From: Micrococcus lacusdianchii
GTDB lineage: Bacteria > Actinomycetota > Actinomycetes > Actinomycetales > Micrococcaceae
DNA length: 64,000 nt
Direction of reading: 5' to 3'
Assembly (NCBI RefSeq): GCF_023155805.1
Contig: NZ_JAKNUW010000003.1
Coordinates: forward strand, 62,001-126,000
The position numbers and the translations under genes are program-made. The notes beneath the pieces are model-generated. The model saw nothing but the letters and a program-made list of their open reading frames with translations. It was not told where the DNA came from and ran no database searches. The stretch's first letter is position 1. Every line of letters begins with the position of its first letter. Shown in pieces: positions 40,840 through 49,239 of this stretch.

Positions 40840-42200
40840 GCTCCCATCATCGCCTGGCCGCACACGCGCAGCGTGGTGCCGTTGACGCCGGAGGCGCCGG
40901 GCGAGGCGAGGAAGGCCACGGCCTCGGCCACGTCCTCCGGCCGGCCGCCCTGCTGCAGGGAGCTCAGGCGGCGGCCGAGCTCACGGGTGAGCAGCGGGAT
41001 GCGCGCGGTCATCTCGGTCTCGATGAAACCGGGCGCCACCGCGGTGATGCCGCCGCCGCGGGCGGCGAGCACCGGGGCGGTGGCGGCGGTCAGGCCCATG
41101 ACGCCGGCCTTGGAGGCGGCGTAGTTGGTCTGGCCGCGGTTGCCCGCGATGCCGGAGATGGACGCCAGGCCCACGATCCTCAGGTCCCGGGCCACGGTGT
41201 CGCGGGCGTCCTCGGCGAGCAGGACCTCGTTGATCGCCAGCTGGGAGGCGGTGTTGACCGCCAGGACGGCGTCCCATCGGGCAGCGTCCATGTTCGCCAG
41301 CATGCGGTCCTTGGTGATGCCGGCATTGTGCACGACCACGTCCAGACGGCCGTGGCGGGCCCGCGCGTGCTCGAGCAGGCGCCGCCCGGCGTCGGGGGCG
41401 GTGATGTCGAGGGCCAGGGCGGTGCCGCCCAGCTCATTGACCAGGCGCATCAGGTCCTCGCCCGCCGCGGGCAGGTCCACGCCGATCACGGTGGCCCCGT
41501 CCCGGGCCAGCGTCCGCAGGATGGCCGCGCCGATGCCCCGGGCCGCGCCCGTGACGACGGCGACCCGCCCCGCCAGCGGGGCCTCGGACTCCCCCTCTGG
41601 CGACGAGGGCGCCGGGGTGCCCGGGCCCACCGGCAGCGGCTGCCCGGAGACGAACGCCGACCGCGGCGAGAGCAGGAACGCCAGCGCCCCGGCGGGGCCG
41701 GCGTCGGAGAGCGCGGCCCCGTCGCGCAGCAGCAGCGCGTTGGCGGTGCCGCCGCGGCGCATCTCGTGCGCCAGCGAGCGGGTCAGGCCGATCACGCCGG
41801 CGCGGGCGGCCTGCTCGGCCGCGTCCTCCGCCTGCTCGGGATCCCGCACCACGGTCACCACGTGGGCGCTGGCACCGAGCGAGCGCAACGCCCCGCCCAG
41901 GGCCAGTGCGGTGGCGGACAGCTCCCCGGGGTGGGTGACGGCGTCGAAGCACGCGACGACGCCGGTCAGGCCGCCCTCAGCGGGCGCGTCGCCCACAGGG
42001 CGGGCGCCGACGGCACTCACCAGGGCGCGCGCCTGCTCGGCGCCGGGCCCCTCCCCGAGGACGAGGACGTCCCCGGCGAACTCCGGCGTGCCCGCCTCGA
42101 GGCGGCGCAGCTGCGCGGGGCGGGGCAGACCGAGGGCACCGGTGAGCCGGCGGCCCAGGGGGCTGCGGACGAGGTCTCCGTAGGGGTCGGAGGAGGGCAT
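40836..42200 (-). CDS. 3-oxoacyl reductase, FabG4 type
   Basis: A 454-residue reductase with an N-terminal flavodoxin-like non-catalytic Rossmann domain (residues 1 to about 200, including AARAGVIGLTRSLAHEMRRG) and a C-terminal SDR domain. The latter has AVVTGAARGIGAAILR, VVHNAGITKD, SISGIAGNRGQTNYAASKAG (Ser, Tyr, Lys) and PGFIETEM. This high-molecular-weight FabG form uses NADH and 3-oxoacyl-CoA in mycobacteria. The thiolase gene is 72 nt upstream on the same strand. Confidence 0.92.
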   Translation of the reverse strand: MPSSDPYGDLVRSPLGRRLTGALGLPRPAQLRRLEAGTPEFAGDVLVLGEGPGAEQARALVSAVGARPVGDAPAEGGLTGVVACFDAVTHPGELSATALALGGALRSLGASAHVVTVVRDPEQAEDAAEQAARAGVIGLTRSLAHEMRRGGTANALLLRDGAALSDAGPAGALAFLLSPRSAFVSGQPLPVGPGTPAPSSPEGESEAPLAGRVAVVTGAARGIGAAILRTLARDGATVIGVDLPAAGEDLMRLVNELGGTALALDITAPDAGRRLLEHARARHGRLDVVVHNAGITKDRMLANMDAARWDAVLAVNTASQLAINEVLLAEDARDTVARDLRIVGLASISGIAGNRGQTNYAASKAGVMGLTAATAPVLAARGGGITAVAPGFIETEMTARIPLLTRELGRRLSSLQQGGRPEDVAEAVAFLASPGASGVNGTTLRVCGQAMMGA

Positions 42201-42272
42201 GGCAGTCCTTTCAGTGCCAGCGGGGGACCGCGCCGGCCAGGGTCGGGAGGGGAGAGGGCGGGGCGGGGTCGC

Positions 42273-43610
42273 TCAGCGCCCGCGGAGCAGGGCGACGATC
42301 CCCTGGCCGCCGGCGGCGCAGACCGAGACCAGGCCGAGGGAGCCCTCGCCTGCCTGGTGCAGGGTCTGGGAGAGCAGGCCCACGACGCGGCCGCCGGTGG
42401 CGGCGAACGGGTGGCCGGCCGCCAGCGAGGAGCCGTGCACGTTGAGCTTGGCGCGGTCCACGGAGCCGAGCGCGCCGGACAGGCCCAGGCGCTCGCGGCA
42501 GAAGGACTCGTCCTCCCATGCGGCCAGCGTGGCCAGCACGGTGCCGGCGAAGGCCTCGTGGATCTCGACGAAGTCGAGGTCCTGAAGCGTCAGGCCGTGG
42601 CGGTCCAGCAGGCGCGGCACGGCGTACACCGGCGCCATGAGCAGGCCGTCCCGGCCGTCCACGAAGTCCACGGCGGCGTTCTCCACGTCCACCACCTCGG
42701 CGAGCACGGGCAGGCCGCGCTCGGCCGCCCAGCCCTCGGAGGAGAGCAGCACGGCGGACGCGCCGTCGGTGAGGGGGGTGGAGTTGCCCGCGGTCATGGT
42801 GGCCTCGTCCCCGAGGTGGCGGCCGAAGGCGGGCTTGAGCTTCGCCAGCTTCTCCACCGAGGAGTCCGGGCGGAGGTTGTTGTCCCGGGTCAAGCCGCGG
42901 AAGGGGGTGACGAGGTCGTCCATGACGCCGGCGTCGTAGGCCGCGGCGAGGCGCTGGTGGCTGGCGGCGGCCAGCTCGTCCTGGGCCTGGCGGGTGATGC
43001 CCCACTCGTGGGTGGTGAGGGCCTGGTGCTCGCCCATGGACATGCCGGTGCGGGGCTCGCCGGCGCCGGCGGGCTGGGGCACCAGGTGCCCCGGGCGCAG
43101 CCGGGAGACGGCGCGGACGCGGTCCTTGAGGGTCTTGGCGGCGTTGAGGTCGAACAGGACCCGGCGGGCGCCGTCGGTGTAGCTCACCGGGGAGTCGGAG
43201 ATGGAGTCCACGCCGCCACCGATGGCGGAGTCGATCCGGCCCAGGCGGATCTTGTCCGCGAGCGTGCCGATGGCCTCCATGCCGGTGGCGCAGGCCACCT
43301 GCACGTCCGCGGCGGGCGTCTCGGAGGACAGGGCGGAACCCATCACGCACTCGCGGGTGAGGTTGAAGTCACGGGGGTGCTTGAGCACGGCACCGGCGGT
43401 GACCTGGCCGAGGCGCTCCCCCTGGAGGCCGAAGCGGGCGACGAGGCCGTCGATCGCGGCGGTCAGCATCTCCTGGTTGGTGACCTCGCGGTACGCGGTG
43501 TGCGCGCGGGCGAAGGGGATGCGGTTGGAGCCCACCACGACGGCGGGTCGCAGCGCGCCCCCGGCGAGGGCGGGGCGGTCGGTGGCGGGGGTGCGGGGTT
43601 CGGTGCTCAT
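42273..43610 (-). CDS. Acetyl-CoA acetyltransferase / thiolase (FadA2/FadI-like)
   Basis: A 445-residue thiolase. The acyl-accepting Cys is in VACATGMEAIGTLADK (about residue 103), with GMSMGEHQALTTHEW, NSTPLTDGASAVLL, the His motif NVHGSSLAAGHPFAATGGR and the second Cys in VSVCAAGGQG. It cleaves or forms 3-oxoacyl-CoA. GGAAGGACC precedes ATG. It heads the thiolase - FabG4 - MaoC operon and is divergent from the TetR gene, which probably controls both sides. Confidence 0.92.
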   Translation of the reverse strand: MSTEPRTPATDRPALAGGALRPAVVVGSNRIPFARAHTAYREVTNQEMLTAAIDGLVARFGLQGERLGQVTAGAVLKHPRDFNLTRECVMGSALSSETPAADVQVACATGMEAIGTLADKIRLGRIDSAIGGGVDSISDSPVSYTDGARRVLFDLNAAKTLKDRVRAVSRLRPGHLVPQPAGAGEPRTGMSMGEHQALTTHEWGITRQAQDELAAASHQRLAAAYDAGVMDDLVTPFRGLTRDNNLRPDSSVEKLAKLKPAFGRHLGDEATMTAGNSTPLTDGASAVLLSSEGWAAERGLPVLAEVVDVENAAVDFVDGRDGLLMAPVYAVPRLLDRHGLTLQDLDFVEIHEAFAGTVLATLAAWEDESFCRERLGLSGALGSVDRAKLNVHGSSLAAGHPFAATGGRVVGLLSQTLHQAGEGSLGLVSVCAAGGQGIVALLRGR

Positions 43611-43671
43611 GGCGGTCCTTCCGTCGGGCGGCGCCCGGGATCGGCTGGGGCGCATCGTCACGCCCTGAAGA

Positions 43672-43715
43672 CTGATACCGAGCGTACCTGATACATTGGG
43701 TCTTGTGAAACAAGA
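43672..43715. promoter_or_regulatory. TetR promoter, palindromic operator and direct repeats
   Basis: TACATT (43692-43697) lies 7 nt before the GTG start (leaderless). TCTTGT-GAA-ACAAGA (43701-43715) is a perfect 6-3-6 palindrome covering the expected transcription start and first codons. CTGATAC occurs twice (43672-43678, 43688-43694). Autorepression and control of the divergent thiolase operon are inferred. Confidence 0.6.
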
Positions 43716-44379
43716 CACAGTGGACCCCGCGGTCCGCGACGGGCGCAGCTCCCGTTGGGACCGGCACCGCGCTCGGCGCCGCCGCGAGCTGGTGCGAGCC
43801 GCCCGCGAGGCGGTGCACGAGCTCGGCCCCGGCGTCTCCATGGAGGAGATCGCGGCGCACGCCGGCACCTCCAAGTCCGTCTTCTACCGGTACTTCGGCG
43901 ACCGTGCCGGCCTGCGCCGGGCCGTCGCCGAGCGGGTCACCGAGCGGGTCGAGCAGCGCCTGCGCGAGGCCGCGGACAGCTCGCCGGACGGCCCCTCCGC
44001 CCTGCACCGCATGGTGGCGGAGTGCCTCGCCGTGGCCTCCTCCTCCCCCGCCGTGTACGCCTTCGCCATCACGGAGGCGGAGCCGGACGCGGACGGCGCC
44101 CCGGTGCTCGGCCCCTTCTTCGAGCGCGTGTCCCACGTCCTGGCCGACGGCCTCGCCCGGGCCCTGCCGGGCGAGGGCCTGTGGCCGGCCTCGCCGCTGT
44201 CACTGTGGCCGCGCGGCGCCGTCGGCATGGTGCGCGCCGTCGTCGAGGCCTGGCTCGCCGTCCCCGCGGACGACCGCCCCGGCCGTGACGAGACCGCCGA
44301 CGCCGTCACGCGCTGGCTGCTGGACGGCCTGCACGCCCCCGCCCTGATTTCCCCCCCTGATCAAGGAGCACTGACATGA
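43705..44379 (+). CDS. TetR-family transcriptional regulator
   Basis: A 224-residue regulator with an N-terminal helix-turn-helix: ARRRRELVRAAREAVHEL, then VSMEEIAAHAGTSKSVFYRYFGDRAGLRRAV (residues about 40-70), and an all-helical C-terminal ligand domain. GTG 43705 is chosen because of the leaderless promoter; an in-frame TTG at 43696 would fall inside the -10. The stop overlaps the acyl-CoA oxidase-like gene start (ATGA). An acyl-CoA ligand is plausible from the context. Confidence 0.92.
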   Translation: MKQDTVDPAVRDGRSSRWDRHRARRRRELVRAAREAVHELGPGVSMEEIAAHAGTSKSVFYRYFGDRAGLRRAVAERVTERVEQRLREAADSSPDGPSALHRMVAECLAVASSSPAVYAFAITEAEPDADGAPVLGPFFERVSHVLADGLARALPGEGLWPASPLSLWPRGAVGMVRAVVEAWLAVPADDRPGRDETADAVTRWLLDGLHAPALISPPDQGALT

Positions 44380-46502
44380 CCACCACCACCCGTCCCGACA
44401 CGGACGACACCCGCACCACCGCCCGCTCGGCGGAGACCCTCCCCCGCGATGTGGACGAGATCGCCCCCGAGCACCCCACGCCGGGCGCGCTCGACGCGGC
44501 GGCCCTGGAGGACGCCCTCCTGGGGCGCTGGGCCGACACCCGCCGCTCCGTGCGCGAGATCATCCGCGCCCCGCGGCTGCACCGCGACCCGCTGCTCGGC
44601 ATGGACGAGCATCGGGAGCGCGTCCTGGGCCAGCTCCGCATCCTCGTGGAGGAGAAGACCGTGCACCGGGCCTTCCCGGCCGAGTTCGGCGGCGAGGACG
44701 ACCACGGCGGCAACATCGCCGCGTTCGCGGACCTCGTGTTCGCGGACCCCTCCCTGCAGATCAAGGCCGGCGTGCAGTGGGGCCTGTTCTCCTCCGCGAT
44801 CCTGCACCTCGGGACCGCCGAGCACCACCGCGCGTGGCTGCCCAGCGCCATGGACCTCAGCACCCCCGGCGCGTTCGCCATGACGGAGATCGGACACGGC
44901 TCGGACGTCGCCTCGATCGCCACGACGGCCACCTACGACGTGGACGCCCAGGAGTTCGTCATCCACACGCCGTTCAAGGCGGCCTGGAAGGACTACCTCG
45001 GCAACGCCGCCCTGCACGGCCGCGCGGCCACGGTGTTCGCCCAGCTGATCACGGGCGGCGTGAACCACGGCGTCCACTGCTTCTACGTGCCGATCCGTGA
45101 CGAGGACGGGAACTTCCTGCCCGGCGTCGGCGGCGAGGACGACGGCCTCAAGGGCGGCCTCAACGGCATCGACAACGGTCGGCTGCACTTCACCCACGTG
45201 CGCGTGCCCCGCACAAACCTGCTGAACCGCTACGGGGACGTCGCCGAGGACGGCACGTACACCTCCCCCATCGCGTCCCCCGGGCGCCGCTTCTTCACCA
45301 TGCTCGGCACGCTCGTGCAGGGGCGCGTCTCGCTCGCGCAGTCCGCGACCGGCGCGTCCTTCCTGGGCCTGCAGGGCGCGATCACCTACGCCGAGCAGCG
45401 CCGGCAGTTCAACGCGACCGACCCCGAGCGCGAGGAGCTGCTGATGGACTACCAGAACCACCAGCGCCGGCTGATCGACCGTCTGGCCCGCACGTACGCC
45501 GACCAGTTCTCCGCGAACGAGCTGCTGGAGAAGTTCGACCAGGTCTTCTCCGCGAAGGAGGCCTCGGACGATGACCGGCAGGAGCTGGAGACGCTCGCGG
45601 CGGCGTTCAAGCCGCTGACCACGTGGCACGCCCTGGACACCCTCCAGGAGTGCCGCGAGGCCACCGGCGGCATGGGCTTCATGGCCCGCAACCGCATCAC
45701 CCAGCTGCGCGCCGACCTGGACATCTACGTGACCTTCGAGGGGGACAACAACGTCCTGCTGCAGCTCGTGGGCAAGCGTCTGCTCACGGACTACTCCCGG
45801 GAGTTCGGCCGCCTCAAGGTCGGCGCCGTGTCCCGCTACGTGGTCGCCGAGGCCTCGGACGCCCTGCATCGGGTGGGCCTGCACAAGGCCGTGCAGTCCG
45901 TGCAGGACCGCGGCGACGAGCGACGCTCCGCGAACTGGTTCAAGGACCCCGAGGTCCAGCGCTCCCTCCTCACCGACCGGGTCCGCACCCGGGTGGCCGA
46001 CATCGCCGGCACCCTGGCGGACGCGCGGTCGCGCTCCCGTGCGGAGCAGGCGGCGGCGTTCAACACCCGCCAGCACGAGCTGATCGAGGTGGCCCGCATG
46101 CACGCCGAGCTGCTCCAGTGGGAGGCCTTCACCCGCGCGGTCGAGGCGCTCGAGGACGAGCAGACCCGCACGGTGCTGACGTGGCTGCGCGACCTGTTCG
46201 CCCTGCGCCTGATCGAGGACGACCTGGGCTGGTTCGTGGCCCACGGCCGCGTGTCCAGCCAGCGGGGCCGCGCCCTGCGCGGGTACGTCAACCGTCTGGC
46301 CGAGCGCCTGCGTCCGTTCGCCCTGGAGCTGACCCGCGCTTACGGGCTGAAGCCGGAGCACCTGCGGATGGAGATCGCCACGGACGCCGAGCGCATGCGC
46401 CAGGACGAGGCCGCCGCCCACTACGAGGCCCTGCGCGCCTCGGGCGAGGCCCCGGTGGACGAGAAGGTCCTCCGGGACCGGGAGAAGGCCGCCCGCCGCT
46501 GA
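44376..46502 (+). CDS. Acyl-CoA dehydrogenase/oxidase-family flavoenzyme
   Basis: A 708-residue protein of the acyl-CoA oxidase type (longer than the usual 380-residue dehydrogenases): FAD-binding AFAMTEIGHGSDVASIATTATYD (about 165-190), KDYLGNAALHGRAATVFAQL, GRVSLAQSATGASFLGL, ATGGMGFMARNRITQLRADLDIYVTFEGDN and a C-terminal helical extension of about 200 residues. It should introduce the trans-2 double bond into acyl-CoA. Its start overlaps the TetR stop, after AAGGAG. With the divergent operon it provides the four beta-oxidation activities. It ends at a strong hairpin. Confidence 0.88.
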   Translation: MTTTTRPDTDDTRTTARSAETLPRDVDEIAPEHPTPGALDAAALEDALLGRWADTRRSVREIIRAPRLHRDPLLGMDEHRERVLGQLRILVEEKTVHRAFPAEFGGEDDHGGNIAAFADLVFADPSLQIKAGVQWGLFSSAILHLGTAEHHRAWLPSAMDLSTPGAFAMTEIGHGSDVASIATTATYDVDAQEFVIHTPFKAAWKDYLGNAALHGRAATVFAQLITGGVNHGVHCFYVPIRDEDGNFLPGVGGEDDGLKGGLNGIDNGRLHFTHVRVPRTNLLNRYGDVAEDGTYTSPIASPGRRFFTMLGTLVQGRVSLAQSATGASFLGLQGAITYAEQRRQFNATDPEREELLMDYQNHQRRLIDRLARTYADQFSANELLEKFDQVFSAKEASDDDRQELETLAAAFKPLTTWHALDTLQECREATGGMGFMARNRITQLRADLDIYVTFEGDNNVLLQLVGKRLLTDYSREFGRLKVGAVSRYVVAEASDALHRVGLHKAVQSVQDRGDERRSANWFKDPEVQRSLLTDRVRTRVADIAGTLADARSRSRAEQAAAFNTRQHELIEVARMHAELLQWEAFTRAVEALEDEQTRTVLTWLRDLFALRLIEDDLGWFVAHGRVSSQRGRALRGYVNRLAERLRPFALELTRAYGLKPEHLRMEIATDAERMRQDEAAAHYEALRASGEAPVDEKVLRDREKAARR

Positions 46503-46536
46503 TCCGCCGGGTCGGCCTGTGCCGACACACCGGTGC

Positions 46537-46575
46537 ACGAGGGCCCCCGCCGCAGCACGCGGCGGGGGCCCTCGT
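46537..46575. terminator. Strong terminator between acyl-CoA enzyme and glgM
   Basis: A 17-bp perfect stem (ACGAGGGCCCCCGCCGC with its complement) around a 5-nt loop, between convergent genes. Confidence 0.75.
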
Positions 46576-46600
46576 CGTCGCCGGCGTCCCGGCCGGCGGA

Positions 46601-47797
46601 TCAGGCGGCCACGGAGCGGTAGACCTCCAGGGTCCGGTCGGCGATCGACTCCCACGAGAAGTGCTCGATGGCCCGCTCGCGGCCGGCGCGGCCCATCTCC
46701 TCGGCCCGCGCCGGGTCCTCCAGGACCCGCATGAGCGCGTCGGCGAGGTCGGCGGCGAAGGCCTCCTCGTCCACGGGGGTGCCGGTGCCGTCGTCGACCT
46801 GGTCCACGGGCACGAGCAGGCCGGTCACACCGTCCTCCACGACCTCCGGGATGCCGCCCACGGCGGAGGCGACGACGGCGGTGCCGCACGCCATGGCCTC
46901 GAGGTTGACGATGCCCAGAGGCTCGTACACGGACGGGCACGCGAACACGGTGGCCGCGGAGAGGATCTCCATGACCTCGGCCCGCGGGATCATGCCCTCC
47001 ACCACCACGACGCCGTCACGCTCCTCGCGCAGGCGGGCGATCAGGCCGTTGACCTCATGGGCCAGCTCCTTGGTGTCCGGGGCGCCGACGCACAGCACGA
47101 GCTGGACGTCCTCGGGCAGGCGCAGGGCCGCGCGCAGCAGGTGCGGGACGCCCTTCTGGCGGGTGATGCGTCCGACGAACGCCACGGACGGGCGGGACGG
47201 GTCGATGCCGTGCTTCTCGAGGGCCGAGGTCCCGGTCCGGGGGGCCCACAGGCGCGTGTCGATGCCGTTGTGCACGGTGTGGACCCTCGCCGGGTCCACG
47301 TCCGGGTAGCAGCGCAGGATGTCCCTGCGCATGCCCTCGGACACCGCGATCACGGCGGCGGCGCCGTGGTAGGCGGTGGACTCCGCCCAGGAGGACAGGG
47401 CGTAGCCGCCGCCGAGCTGCTCGGCCTTCCAGGGGCGCAGCGGCTCGAGGGAGTGGGCGGAGAGCACGTGCGGGGTGTCGTGCATGAGCCCGCCCAGGTG
47501 CCCGGCGAGGTTGGCGTACCAGGTATGGGAGTGGATCACGTCCGCGCCCTCGAGGGGCTCCAGGATCGAGAGGTCCGTGGCGAGGGTCTGCACCGCGCCG
47601 TTGGCGGACTCGAACCCGGCCGGCTGTCCGTAGGTGTGGACGGTGGCGCCGTGGTAGTCGGCCTCGCGGGGCCCGCCGAAGGCGTGGACGCGGACGTCGG
47701 CCCGGGAGGCCAGGACGCGGGTCAGCTCGGCCACGTGGACGCCGGCGCCGCCGTAGACGGACGGGGGGAACTCTTTGGTCACGATGTCGATGCGCAC
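46601..47797 (-). CDS. glgM: Alpha-glucan glycosyltransferase GlgM (actinobacterial GlgA)
   Basis: A GT4 enzyme that in mycobacteria makes maltose-1-phosphate from ADP-glucose for the GlgE pathway (formerly called glycogen synthase GlgA). The 398 residues show [53 protein letters not shown] and [23 protein letters not shown] (E-x7-E). The start is GTG with TAGGTT 6 nt upstream. It is divergent from glgC, which supplies ADP-glucose, as in Rv1212c-Rv1213. Confidence 0.92.
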   Translation of the reverse strand: MRIDIVTKEFPPSVYGGAGVHVAELTRVLASRADVRVHAFGGPREADYHGATVHTYGQPAGFESANGAVQTLATDLSILEPLEGADVIHSHTWYANLAGHLGGLMHDTPHVLSAHSLEPLRPWKAEQLGGGYALSSWAESTAYHGAAAVIAVSEGMRRDILRCYPDVDPARVHTVHNGIDTRLWAPRTGTSALEKHGIDPSRPSVAFVGRITRQKGVPHLLRAALRLPEDVQLVLCVGAPDTKELAHEVNGLIARLREERDGVVVVEGMIPRAEVMEILSAATVFACPSVYEPLGIVNLEAMACGTAVVASAVGGIPEVVEDGVTGLLVPVDQVDDGTGTPVDEEAFAADLADALMRVLEDPARAEEMGRAGRERAIEHFSWESIADRTLEVYRSVAA

Positions 47798-47803
47798 GCC
47801 TCC

Positions 47804-47871
47804 AACCTAGTCCCCGCCCCGGGGGGCCGATAGTCTGGCGGGGCCCGGTCCGCGCAGGTCCGGCCGGGCCC
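47804..47871. promoter_or_regulatory. Divergent glgM/glgC promoters and glgC leader hairpin
   Basis: glgM: TAGGTT on the minus strand (47804-47809), 6 nt before GTG. glgC: TAGTCT (47831-47836), giving a leader of about 70 nt that contains a hairpin GGGCCCGG/CCGGGCCC (47841-47871) before the GAGGAAG ribosome site. One gene thus appears leaderless and the other has a structured leader. Confidence 0.5.
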
Positions 47872-47907
47872 GACGACGACGCCCAGTCACGAGGAAGTGG
47901 TCCCACG

Positions 47908-49152
47908 ATGGTGCAGAAGAAGGTCCTCTCGGTGGTGCTCGCGGGTGGTGAGGGCAAGCGCCTCATGCCGCTCACCGCGGACCGCGCCAAGCCCGCCGTC
48001 CCGTTCGGCGGCACGTACCGGCTCATCGACTTCGCCCTGTCCAACCTGGTCAACTCCCGGTACCGGGAGATCGTGGTCCTGACCCAGTACAAGTCGCACT
48101 CGCTGGACCGCCACATCTCCGAGACCTGGCGCATGTCCACGATGCTCAACAACTACGTGGCCACCGTCCCCGCGCAGCAGCGCCGCGGCAAGGACTGGTT
48201 CACGGGCAGCGCGAACGCCATCTTCCAGTCCATGAACCTGATCTCGGACGCGCGCCCGGACATCGTCGTGGTCATCGGCGCGGACCACGTCTACCACATG
48301 GACTTCCAGCAGATGGTGGACCAGCACGTCGCCTCCGGCGCCAAGGCCACGGTGGCGGCGGTGCGCCAGCCGCTCGAGCTCGCCCCCTCCTTCGGCGTGA
48401 TCGAGACCGACCCCGCCTCCCCGCAGCGCATCAAGGCGTTCGTGGAGAAGCCGGAGACCACCCCGGGGCTGCCGGACGACCCGGGCCAGTTCCTGGCCTC
48501 GATGGGCAACTACGTCTTCGACACGGACGCCCTCGTGGAGGCCCTCAACCGGGACGCCGCCGACCCGGACTCGGACAACGACATGGGCGGGGACATCATC
48601 CCGGCCTTCGTGGCCCGCGGCGAGGCCGGCGTGTACGACTTCACCACCAACGATGTCCCGGGCGGCACGCCCGGCAAGCACTACTGGCGCGACGTCGGCA
48701 CGCTCGACTCGTACTACGACGCGCACATGGACCTCGTGCAGCCGTGGCCCGAGTTCAACCTCTACAACCGGGACTGGCCGCTGTACACGCGCCAGTCCGT
48801 GTCCCCGCCCGCCAAGCTCGTGCGCTCGGCCTCCCGCCGCCCCGGCACGGCCGGCGACTCGATCCTGTCCCAGGGCGTGGTCGTCTCCGGCGGCACCGTG
48901 GCGCAGTCCGTGCTCTCGACGGACGTCCGCGTCCAGAACGAGGCGTGGGTGGAGCAGTCCGTGCTGCTGGACTCCGTCGTCGTCGGCGAGGGCGCCCACG
49001 TGCGCAACGCCATCCTGGACAAGAACGTGGTGGTCCCGGCGGGGGCCCGCATCGGCTTCGACCGGGCCGAGGACGAGGCCAACGGCTACACCGTCACCGA
49101 GTCCGGCCTGACCGTCCTGTCCAAGGGCCAGAGGGTGCCCGACCCGCGCTGA
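47908..49152 (+). CDS. glgC: Glucose-1-phosphate adenylyltransferase
   Basis: Makes ADP-glucose from ATP and glucose-1-phosphate for alpha-glucan synthesis. The 414-residue protein opens [30 protein letters not shown] (nucleotide loop). It has [62 protein letters not shown], and a C-terminal left-handed beta-helix ([24 protein letters not shown]). It ends with the usual [14 protein letters not shown]. The partner GlgM is divergent; MalQ, 8 kb away, may rework the products. Confidence 0.96.
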   Translation: MVQKKVLSVVLAGGEGKRLMPLTADRAKPAVPFGGTYRLIDFALSNLVNSRYREIVVLTQYKSHSLDRHISETWRMSTMLNNYVATVPAQQRRGKDWFTGSANAIFQSMNLISDARPDIVVVIGADHVYHMDFQQMVDQHVASGAKATVAAVRQPLELAPSFGVIETDPASPQRIKAFVEKPETTPGLPDDPGQFLASMGNYVFDTDALVEALNRDAADPDSDNDMGGDIIPAFVARGEAGVYDFTTNDVPGGTPGKHYWRDVGTLDSYYDAHMDLVQPWPEFNLYNRDWPLYTRQSVSPPAKLVRSASRRPGTAGDSILSQGVVVSGGTVAQSVLSTDVRVQNEAWVEQSVLLDSVVVGEGAHVRNAILDKNVVVPAGARIGFDRAEDEANGYTVTESGLTVLSKGQRVPDPR

Positions 49153-49192
49153 CCCCAGCGCGCCGTCCGCCGCGCCGGACCGCGCCCGCCGA

Positions 49193-49217
49193 CCCCGTCC
49201 TCGATCCGAGGGCGGGG
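49193..49217 (+). terminator. Terminator of glgC
   Basis: CCCCGTCCTCG pairs with CGAGGGCGGGG (one G-T wobble) around ATC. Confidence 0.55.
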
Positions 49218-49239
49218 CCGGTGTGATGTGATGGGCGCC

